Source: Candidatus Woesearchaeota archaeon (GTDB lineage: Archaea > Nanobdellota > Nanobdellia > Woesearchaeales > UBA10216). Taken from it: 5,834 bases of DNA. Positions 1 through 5,453 of this stretch are shown piece by piece. Positions within the stretch are counted from its first letter, which is position 1. Every line of letters begins with the position of its first letter. Where the stretch lies: NCBI GenBank assembly GCA_016180145.1, contig JACPBT010000020.1:1-5834 (forward strand), written 5' to 3'. A program made the position numbers and the translations under genes. The notes beneath the pieces were generated by a model. That model made no database searches. It was not told where the DNA came from and saw nothing but the letters and a program-made list of their open reading frames with translations.

Positions 1-1110
1 GAAGTCTTTCAGTATTTTTTCTGTTGATGTGTGGGTTTTTTCTGCTATTTTTTCTGCTATGTTTTTTCTTTTGTGGTAGCGTGAGTTTGTTATCCATATT
101 TTCAGCAGCCTTGATGTTTGCCTGTATTCTGTGCTGCCTGTTCCTTTTTCGTCTTTTGCAAGAGCCACTCCTGCGCTCAGCAGCATTTTGATGTATACAA
201 GCAGCCTCCAGTATTGGTTTATTTTTATTCTTGAGTTGAATATGTCTGCTTTTGATACTGCCTCGTATGCCTTTGCGAGGTATTTTGGGTTTTTGTATTC
301 TGTTGGCAGGTTTTCGTCTATCCACAGGAACCATTCTTCAGGCTGTTCCTGCACGTCGTCAAGTGATGATGATGCTGTTCCGAAGTCTGTGGTTTTGAGT
401 ATTTTGGTTATTGCCTGTATCATGCTTTCCACCCTGTTTCTTTCGGAAAGCGTATCCACATCTTTTTTTGTTAGTTTCAGGGTGCTTCCGGCTGTTATCT
501 GCAAGTCGTTTATTGCCGCTCTCAGGTCGCCTCCTGAGCGGTTTGCGAGTGAGTTTAGCGCTTCTCCTTCTGCAGTTATTTCTTCTTTGCTGCATATGTT
601 TTGCAGCGCTGCCAGCACTTCTGCTGTTTTTAGCGGTGTGTATTGTATCATTTCTGAGGCTTTTCTCAGTGCTGAGAATTTTTTGTTCCATGGCTCCTGT
701 GCGGTCATTATTATCGGGTGCGCTGACTTTCCGAGCAGTTTTGTTATTGCTTGTATGCCTCCCCTGTCTTTCTGCCCGGATACGCCGTCTATTTCGTCAA
801 GGAGTATTATTTTTCCTGCTGCAAACAGGCTTAGTTGTGCTGCTGCGTTTCCGACTGTTGAGTTTATTGCGTCTGCATTGCGGAAGTCTGAAGCGTTCAC
901 TTCCATTATTTCGTACTTCAGGTCTTTTGCGACCGCGTATACGCTGCTTGTTTTTCCTGTTCCTGTGGGCCCGTATAGCAGTGCTGCCTTCTTTTTTGAT
1001 GTTTTATAGCCGGTTACGAAGCTTTTTAGCCTGGCTGCCTGGGCTGCCTGCCCTACAAGTTCATGACAGCCTTTTGGCTTGTGCTTTTGCGTCCATGCTT
1101 CATTGCTCAT
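1..1110 (-). CDS. rfcL: Replication factor C large subunit (archaeal clamp loader), C-terminus cut by window edge
   Basis: RfcL is the large subunit of the archaeal clamp loader, an AAA+ ATPase that with RfcS opens and loads PCNA onto primed DNA. 370 residues are visible from ATG 1108-1110, with no stop before the window edge; family members are usually longer than 400 residues, so the C-terminal, PCNA-contacting part is missing. The N-terminus (EAWTQKHKPK, then ELVGQ) matches the family's W-T-x-K-Y-x-P-K opening. Walker A is GPTGTGKT (47-54), Walker B is LLDEID (103-108), and sensor 2 is in GGDLRAAINDLQ (193-204, Arg197). The sensor 1 segment reads TAQEP (136-140), where the family normally has Asn in T-A-N. 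The start is supported by homology and by a TATA-like box about 26 nt upstream. The frame continues upstream without a stop into a nitroreductase. Third codon positions are strongly A/C-rich. Identity is confident; the fusion status is not. Confidence 0.93.
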   Translation of the reverse strand, partial: MSNEAWTQKHKPKGCHELVGQAAQAARLKSFVTGYKTSKKKAALLYGPTGTGKTSSVYAVAKDLKYEIMEVNASDFRNADAINSTVGNAAAQLSLFAAGKIILLDEIDGVSGQKDRGGIQAITKLLGKSAHPIIMTAQEPWNKKFSALRKASEMIQYTPLKTAEVLAALQNICSKEEITAEGEALNSLANRSGGDLRAAINDLQITAGSTLKLTKKDVDTLSERNRVESMIQAITKILKTTDFGTASSSLDDVQEQPEEWFLWIDENLPTEYKNPKYLAKAYEAVSKADIFNSRIKINQYWRLLVYIKMLLSAGVALAKDEKGTGSTEYRQTSRLLKIWITNSRYHKRKNIAEKIAEKTHTSTEKILKDF

Positions 1111-1215
1111 AAGAAGATGTATGCGGCATAAGCTTTTAATTGTTATGTCTTTTCTTTCCCGCCTTCCTTTCTGAGTTTTCCTTTCTACCCTTCCCCCTCC
1201 TTCGTTCATTGCCAT
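1111..1215 (-). other. In-frame linker between the nitroreductase domain and RfcL
   Basis: These 35 codons join the end of the nitroreductase fold to the natural RfcL start. The first two thirds are G/R/K-rich and encoded by a purine-rich tract with a run of five G on the minus strand (1193-1197). The last ten codons (IKSLCRIHLL) are AT-rich, overlap a TATA-like box, and look more like a promoter and spacer than protein. Removing one G from the run would bring a TAG at 1185-1187 into frame and give a tidy 196-residue nitroreductase. Adding one base would end the frame at a TAA at 1136-1138. The stretch may therefore be intergenic in reality. Confidence 0.6.
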
Positions 1216-1776
1216 TCCGTATTTCTCTACTCCGATTATCTGCTCTACCCTGTATCTTAGCGGAACATCCGGCTTTTCATCTGAGTATCCGACTGTTATT
1301 ATGCCCTGTGGCCTTACGTCTCCGGGCAGTTTGAATATTCGCCCAATTGCTTCTTCGTCAAATGCGCTTACGAAGCATGTTGAGAGTCCTAATTCCTGTG
1401 CTGCGAGCATAATGTTCATTGCTGCCATTGCGCAGTCCTGTATTGAGTAGAGCCTTGTTCCCCTTACTCCGTAGTATTGCTCCTCTCTTGTGAGCTTTGC
1501 GAATATTGCTATGTGTGCAGGTGCCTGTTCCATCCAGTATTGCTGGAGGCACGCCTCTGCTATTGCTTTTCTTTTTTCTGCGCCTCTTACTATTGTGAAT
1601 CTCCATATCTGGAGGTTGCCTGCGGATGGCGCCATCATTCCCGCTTCTACGGCTGTTACGAGCTTGTCCCATTCAACTGGCACGTCTACATAGCTTCTGA
1701 CGCTTCTTCTTGTCTTTATTGCCGTGATTACAGGCCCGTATCCTTTTGTATCGTGTATGCTGTGTTCCGGTTGCAT
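1111..1776 (-). CDS. Nitroreductase-family FMN-dependent oxidoreductase, in frame with rfcL and without its own stop
   Basis: This is a nitroreductase-superfamily flavoprotein; such enzymes bind FMN, usually as dimers, and use NAD(P)H to reduce nitroaromatics, quinones or other acceptors. The specific substrate cannot be told. From ATG 1774-1776 the protein shows the FMN-phosphate motif TRRSVRSY (22-29), the MAPSAGNLQIWRF segment (48-60), a helix with QDCAMAAMNIMLAAQELGL, then ITVGYSDEKPDVPLRYRVEQ near the C-terminus. The recognisable domain ends near residue 187 (EKYG). The next 35 residues are basic and low in complexity (GGGRVERKTQKGRRERKD, then SLCRIHLL) and run directly into the RfcL ATG. 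I checked every codon from 1776 down to 1 and found no stop. So this is either the N-terminal part of a fusion, or a separate gene whose stop is hidden by a frameshift. A TATA-like box lies about 27 nt upstream of the start, and a GGAG lies 9-12 nt upstream. Confidence 0.85.
1133..1140 (-). promoter_or_regulatory. Putative TATA box for rfcL
   Basis: The minus strand reads ATTAAAAG here, centred about 26 nt upstream of the RfcL ATG at 1110, inside the open frame shared with the nitroreductase. The same spacing is seen for four other genes of the window. This suggests rfcL can be transcribed on its own as a leaderless message. The match to the archaeal box A is moderate. Confidence 0.45.
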
Positions 1777-1799
1777 CTGCCGTTCTCCTGCCTTATTGG

Positions 1800-1807
1800 T
1801 TAATAAA
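1800..1807 (-). promoter_or_regulatory. Putative TATA box for the nitroreductase gene
   Basis: The minus strand reads TTTATTAA, centred about 27 nt upstream of ATG 1776, which predicts transcription starting at or next to the start codon. A GGAG sequence also lies 9-12 nt before the ATG. If transcription starts where this box predicts, that GGAG would not be in the message, so the two signals compete. Confidence 0.55.
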
Positions 1808-1847
1808 TTTATCTGTGGCCATGTTTGTAATTCCTTTTTCGGCAATA

Positions 1848-1855
1848 TTTATATA
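1848..1855 (+). promoter_or_regulatory. Putative TATA box for the HAD phosphatase gene
   Basis: The sequence TTTATATA is a very good archaeal box A match, centred about 28 nt upstream of ATG 1880. There is no Shine-Dalgarno-like sequence just before the ATG, so a leaderless transcript is likely. This is the strongest promoter-like signal in the window. Confidence 0.7.
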
Positions 1856-1879
1856 CAATCCCCGAACTCCAAAGCGTTT

Positions 1880-2671
1880 ATGAAGCATATCTTGTTTTCA
1901 GACGCTGATGGGACGCTTTTGCACAGGGTTGGCGGTCCTGATACAAGTACTGCTGATGGCATCTCCTTTGTTTCCAACAAGGCTCTCAGCCTGATTGAAA
2001 GTTATCGCAGGGAAGACAACCTTTTTGGTGTTATAACCGGAAGGAGGGCTGGCAGCCGTTGGATTCTGAACTGGCTTTTCAGTCCTGACCACCTTGTCAT
2101 GGAGACTGGCAGTGCTATTTATTCCGAGCGCGTTCTTGACAGAGAGTGGCTTGCCCATCTCTCTGAGGAAATAGGCGACCCCGGGGCAAAGAAGGGTGTG
2201 TTGTGGGATTTGGAGAAGGCATTGAAGTCTGACGGGTACGTTACTGACTCGCAGGGCCGTATTGGAAGTTTCCGTTTGGGTATTGGGGATTCTTATGACC
2301 TGTCCTGTGAACAGAAAGAGGCAGCCGCTTCACGGGTTAATCAATTATCAGGAGACAGTATAACAACAGTCCTCAATCATGACATGCTCTATGTTATTCC
2401 GAGAAAAGGTGGCAAGGCAAATGCCATGGCATATCTTGTTAATAAGCTGGGAATAGGTAATGATGCTGTTCTTGTGCTTTGCGATGACTACAACGATTTA
2501 GGCATGGCTGCTGCCAGCTGTTGGGCTGCTTGTCCTGCCCATGCCCCTGAAGCTGTTAAGGAGGTTGTCAGGCTAAAAGGTTATGTTTCGGGGTTTACTC
2601 TGCATGAAGGCACTGTTGACATGCTTAATCAGGTTGTCGCAAAATTTGTGCCTGCTTATGAAAAGCTATAA
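1880..2671 (+). CDS. HAD-superfamily phosphatase (Cof/sucrose-phosphatase-like, cap type IIB), substrate unknown
   Basis: This 263-residue protein is a HAD-superfamily hydrolase, a Mg-dependent phosphatase that works through an aspartyl-phosphate. Motif I is FSDADGT (6-12), with nucleophile Asp8 and acid/base Asp10. Motif II is VITGR (51-55, Thr53). Motif III is the lysine in PRKGGKANA (Lys176 or Lys179). Motif IV is CDDYND (201-206), where the first position is Cys instead of the usual Gly. The roughly 120 residues between motifs II and III fit a C2-type cap, as in Cof-like, mannosyl-3-phosphoglycerate and sucrose-phosphate phosphatases; METGSAIY (74-81) fits that group too. A sugar phosphate is a reasonable guess for the substrate, but the sequence does not decide. 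The start is chosen because DADGT must lie close to the N-terminus and because of the TATA box 28 nt upstream; the longer open frame from 1724 is not homologous sequence. The stop codon lies inside the ligase TATA-like box. Confidence 0.88.
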   Translation: MKHILFSDADGTLLHRVGGPDTSTADGISFVSNKALSLIESYRREDNLFGVITGRRAGSRWILNWLFSPDHLVMETGSAIYSERVLDREWLAHLSEEIGDPGAKKGVLWDLEKALKSDGYVTDSQGRIGSFRLGIGDSYDLSCEQKEAAASRVNQLSGDSITTVLNHDMLYVIPRKGGKANAMAYLVNKLGIGNDAVLVLCDDYNDLGMAAASCWAACPAHAPEAVKEVVRLKGYVSGFTLHEGTVDMLNQVVAKFVPAYEKL

Positions 2672-2673
2672 AA
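2666..2673 (+). promoter_or_regulatory. Putative TATA box for the DNA ligase gene, overlapping the HAD stop codon
   Basis: The sequence CTATAAAA is centred about 27 nt upstream of the ligase ATG at 2697. The TAA that ends the HAD gene (2669-2671) is part of the box. The ligase has no Shine-Dalgarno-like sequence before its ATG, which fits a leaderless start. Confidence 0.6.
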
Positions 2674-2696
2674 ACAGCGCTTCCAGTTCGTTTTGT

Positions 2697-4448
2697 ATGA
2701 GGTATTCTGAGCTTGTTGAGGTGTATGAGGGGCTTTCTTCCACTTCAAAGCGCTTGGAAAAGGCGGGGATTCTTGCTGATTTTCTTAAGCGTGTTCCTTC
2801 TGATGAAGTTGGTGAGGTTGTTCTTCTTTTGCAGGGCAGGCTTTTTCCTGCTTGGGATGAGCGGGAGGTGGGTGTTGCCTCTCAGCTTATGGTTAAGGCT
2901 ATTTCTCTTGCTTCGGGCAGTGATGCTGCTTCTGTTGAGAGGGAGTGGAAGATGACCGGCGACCTTGGCAATGTTGCTGAGAACCTTGTTAAGGGCAGGA
3001 GGCAGCGCACTTTGGCGAGTTCTGAGCTTAGTGTCGGCAAGGTTTTTTCAAATCTCAGTAAGCTTGCTGTTATTGGCGGTGAGGGCAGCGTTGACCGCAA
3101 ACTGCAGCTCATTTCTGAGCTTCTCACGTCTGCTAAGGGTGTTGAGGCGCGTTACATTGCGAGGACTGTCCTTGGCGATTTGAGGGTTGGCGTTGGCGAG
3201 GGCTTGCTGAGGGATGCTGTTGTCTGGGCTTATTTTATGAGGGTGAGGGATGACTTCTCAAAGGAAGAGCGTGAGGAGTATAACGCTTTTGTTGATGCTG
3301 TTCAGCAGGCTTATGATTTGACTAATGATTTTGCTGTTGTTGCAAAGGCTGCGAAGGAAAATGGCTTGGAGGGCTTGCGCTCTGTCAGGATTGTTCTTGG
3401 CAGGCCGATTAAGGTCATGCTTGCCTTGAAGGTTGATGACTTGAAGGATGCTCTTGAGGCTGTTGGCAGCCCTTTGCAGGCAGAGTTCAAGTATGATGGC
3501 TTCAGGATTGAGATTGTTAAGGATGATAATGGCAGGATAATGCTTTTTACAAGGCGGCTTGATAATGTTACAGCGCAGTTCCCTGATGTTGTTGAGTCTG
3601 TCAGGGAGCATGTAAGGGGCAAAACTTTCATCCTTGACGCCGAGGCTGTTGGCTATGATAAACATTCTCTGCGGTATCTTCCTTTCCAGAGCATTTCCCA
3701 GCGCATTAAAAGAAAGTATGATATTGAAAAAACCGCTTCTGAGTTTCCTGTTGAGATTAATGTTTTTGACGTTCTTGCCTATAATGGCAGGAGCATGGTT
3801 GGCGAGCCTTTCAGGCAGAGGCGCGCTTTGGTTGAGAGGATTGTTGATGATGTGAAGAGGGGCATAAGGCCTGCTGAGGCGGTCGTGACTGGCAGTATTA
3901 AGGAGATTGAAAGTTTTTTTGCAAAGTCAAAAGCTGCCGGCAATGAGGGGCTTATGCTTAAGGGGCTTGATTCGCCTTACAAGCCTGGTGCAAGGGTTGG
4001 CTATATGCTGAAATACAAGAAGACTCTCGAGAACCTTGACCTTGTTGTTGTTGGCGCTGAGTGGGGTGAGGGCAAGCGGAGCAGCTGGATTACGAGCTAC
4101 ACCCTTGCCTGCCGCTCTGATGGGAAGCTTCTTGAAGTCGGTAAGGTTTCCACCGGCTTGAAAGAAAAGCCTGAGGAGGGTTTTAGTTTTGATGACATGA
4201 CTAAGCTCCTGAAGCCTCTTATTAAAGGGGAGGATGGCAAGAGTGTTAAAGTTAAGCCTAAGGTTGTCATTGAGGTTGCTTATGAGGAGATTCAGAAAAG
4301 CCCTACATACGAATCAGGTTATGCGCTGAGGTTTCCCCGTGTCATTCGCAACAGGACTGATGAGAAGGGTGTTAATGACATTAACACGCTTGCTGATGTT
4401 GAAAGGCTTTATAGGCAGCAGAAGAAGGCAAAAGGTGGTTCCAAATGA
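2697..4448 (+). CDS. lig: ATP-dependent DNA ligase (archaeal/eukaryotic type)
   Basis: The enzyme seals nicks in duplex DNA through a ligase-AMP intermediate, joining Okazaki fragments and completing repair. The 583 residues are in the usual range for archaeal ligases (about 560-600). Residues 1-210 form the helical DNA-binding domain, which opens YSELVEVYEGLSSTSKRLEK and includes a conserved-looking GDLRVGVGE (160-168). The adenylation domain has motif I EFKYDGFRIEI (263-273) with nucleophile Lys265, motif III ILDAEAVGY (312-320, Glu316), motif IIIa INVFDVLAYNG (354-364), motif IV EGLMLKG (417-423) and motif V YMLKYKK (436-442). The OB-fold ends with motif VI in ALRFPRVIRNRTDE (543-556). All catalytic motifs look intact. 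The start at 2697 is chosen from the family N-terminus and the upstream TATA box; the frame is open further back, to ATGs at 2658 and 2583. Third positions are strongly T/G: in the first 40 codons T 21, G 14, A 3, C 2. The last bases overlap the aldo/keto reductase start (ATGA). Confidence 0.97.
   Translation: MRYSELVEVYEGLSSTSKRLEKAGILADFLKRVPSDEVGEVVLLLQGRLFPAWDEREVGVASQLMVKAISLASGSDAASVEREWKMTGDLGNVAENLVKGRRQRTLASSELSVGKVFSNLSKLAVIGGEGSVDRKLQLISELLTSAKGVEARYIARTVLGDLRVGVGEGLLRDAVVWAYFMRVRDDFSKEEREEYNAFVDAVQQAYDLTNDFAVVAKAAKENGLEGLRSVRIVLGRPIKVMLALKVDDLKDALEAVGSPLQAEFKYDGFRIEIVKDDNGRIMLFTRRLDNVTAQFPDVVESVREHVRGKTFILDAEAVGYDKHSLRYLPFQSISQRIKRKYDIEKTASEFPVEINVFDVLAYNGRSMVGEPFRQRRALVERIVDDVKRGIRPAEAVVTGSIKEIESFFAKSKAAGNEGLMLKGLDSPYKPGARVGYMLKYKKTLENLDLVVVGAEWGEGKRSSWITSYTLACRSDGKLLEVGKVSTGLKEKPEEGFSFDDMTKLLKPLIKGEDGKSVKVKPKVVIEVAYEEIQKSPTYESGYALRFPRVIRNRTDEKGVNDINTLADVERLYRQQKKAKGGSK
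4433..4437 (+). promoter_or_regulatory. Shine-Dalgarno-like site for the aldo/keto reductase
   Basis: AGGTG, seven bases before ATG 4445, can pair with the anti-Shine-Dalgarno of 16S rRNA. It lies in the last codons of the ligase. It supports translation of the reductase as an internal cistron of the ligase message, in contrast to the TATA-only starts elsewhere in the window. Confidence 0.5.
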
Positions 4449-5443
4449 AACTCAACAAACTCGGAAAAACAGGGATTAGGATAAGTGAAATTGGCTTGGG
4501 GACATGGGAGATGTCTGGGGACCGCTGGGGTAGGAAAGATGATTCCGAGTCAATTCTTGCCATAAACACCGCCTTGGATAATGGCGTAAATTTCATAGAC
4601 ACTGCTGCCGGTTATGGAAGTGGGCATGTTGAGGAGCTTGTCGGAAAGGTGTTGAAAAGCCTGGGGGATGATGAAATAGTCGTCTCTACGAAGATAAGGC
4701 CCAAATGCGGCATTTTTGCGCCTTCACCGGAAAAGGAGATTGATAATTTTTTCCCGCCTGAATGGATTGTGAGTTCTTTTGAACAGAGCCTGAAAAGGCT
4801 GCAAGTTGAACAAATAGGTATTCTCTTTCTGCATACTTGGAGCAGGTCATGGGGCCACCGCACAGAGTGGTATGATACTTTGCAGAAACTGAAAGATGAG
4901 GGTAAGATTGGTGCTTTTGGCATTTCAATCCCTGACGAAGGCATCGCGGATGCGAATGTTCATGTGGAAGCTGATAGGGTTGATGTGATACAATGCGTTT
5001 ACAATGTTTTCCAGCAGGAGCCGGAACACACGCTGTTTCCTCTTGTGAAAAAGCACAAAGTTGGAATAATTGCAAGGAGCCCTTTCAGCTCAGGTGCCCT
5101 TATAGGCGACTGGATCAAAGGCATGACATTTCCAGAAAAAGATTGGCGTGGAATGTGGCCAAAAAACATAAAGGAGAATTGGCTGGAAGAGCAGGTTGAT
5201 ATGGCTGATGCAGTAAAGGAGATAATTAAGAGTGAAGGCTTGCCAATGGCTGCTGCTTCCCTGAGGTATGTCATTTCAAATGATGCTGTAACATCTGTCA
5301 TCCCTGGCTCGGCTAATCCTAAGCATGTCAAAGCCAACATAGCTGCAGCACAGGTGCCTGCGCTTTCAGAAAACTGCATCAAAAGGCTCAGGAAGCTATG
5401 GGCAGAGGGGAAGATTCACGGAACTTATAACGGTTCTATCTAA
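4445..5443 (+). CDS. Aldo/keto reductase family oxidoreductase
   Basis: This 332-residue TIM-barrel protein belongs to the aldo/keto reductases, which reduce aldehydes or ketones with NADPH; the substrate is unknown. It opens with MKLNKLGKTGIRISEIGLGTW, a common family start. The catalytic tetrad is complete: Asp52 and Tyr57 in FIDTAAGYG, Lys83 in VSTKIRPK, and His130 in LFLHTW. The cofactor-binding parts ARSPFSSGAL (210-219) and SVIPGSANPKHVKAN (284-298) are present. Length is normal for the group and no signal peptide is seen, so the protein should be cytoplasmic. The start overlaps the ligase stop by ATGA and has an AGGTG seven bases upstream, so it is probably translated from the ligase message; no TATA-like box sits at the 27-nt spacing. 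Third positions are mixed, unlike the T/G-rich ligase. Confidence 0.93.
   Translation: MKLNKLGKTGIRISEIGLGTWEMSGDRWGRKDDSESILAINTALDNGVNFIDTAAGYGSGHVEELVGKVLKSLGDDEIVVSTKIRPKCGIFAPSPEKEIDNFFPPEWIVSSFEQSLKRLQVEQIGILFLHTWSRSWGHRTEWYDTLQKLKDEGKIGAFGISIPDEGIADANVHVEADRVDVIQCVYNVFQQEPEHTLFPLVKKHKVGIIARSPFSSGALIGDWIKGMTFPEKDWRGMWPKNIKENWLEEQVDMADAVKEIIKSEGLPMAAASLRYVISNDAVTSVIPGSANPKHVKANIAAAQVPALSENCIKRLRKLWAEGKIHGTYNGSI
5424..5431 (+). promoter_or_regulatory. Putative TATA box for msrB
   Basis: CTTATAAC lies inside the last codons of the aldo/keto reductase, centred about 26 nt upstream of the MsrB ATG at 5454. The bases just before that ATG (CTGAAAAAA) contain no Shine-Dalgarno match. The spacing matches the other genes of the window, but the box itself is only a fair match. 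Confidence 0.4.
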
Positions 5444-5453
5444 TCTGAAAAAA

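Larger units (their letters stand above)
1777..1879. promoter_or_regulatory. Divergent promoter region between the nitroreductase and HAD phosphatase genes
   Basis: This AT-rich gap of about 100 bp is the only sizeable intergenic region of the window. It holds two back-to-back TATA-like boxes (1800-1807 on minus, 1848-1855 on plus) about 48 bp apart, centre to centre. No convincing operator palindrome was seen beyond a 6-bp TGGCCA at 1816-1821. Confidence 0.6.

Noticed and set aside
131..1112. Long plus-strand open frames opposite rfcL (131-1009 and 411-1112)
   Set aside because: They are antisense shadows of the well-supported rfcL gene, rich in Ser/Phe/Leu/Cys as expected from reversed A/C-biased codons, with no recognisable motif.
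1816..1821. TGGCCA palindrome between the divergent promoters as an operator
   Set aside because: Only 6 bp are symmetrical and the flanks do not extend it; a site this short is expected by chance.
1724..1879. N-terminal extension of the HAD phosphatase frame to ATG 1724
   Set aside because: The extra 52 residues have no family similarity, would overlap the nitroreductase start and the divergent promoters, and would put the DADGT motif far from the N-terminus.
2583..2696. Longer DNA ligase starting at ATG 2583 or 2658
   Set aside because: The extension overlaps the HAD gene in another frame and lacks ligase similarity; the family N-terminus and TATA spacing both favour 2697.
3258..3665. Minus-strand open frames inside the ligase gene (3258-3665, 3311-3631)
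   Set aside because: They are shadows of the ligase, which has every catalytic motif intact in the plus frame across this stretch.
4408..4413. TTTATA near the end of the ligase as a promoter for the aldo/keto reductase
   Set aside because: It is centred about 34 nt before ATG 4445, off the 26-29 nt spacing of the other genes, and the ATGA overlap with AGGTG better fits translation from the ligase message.
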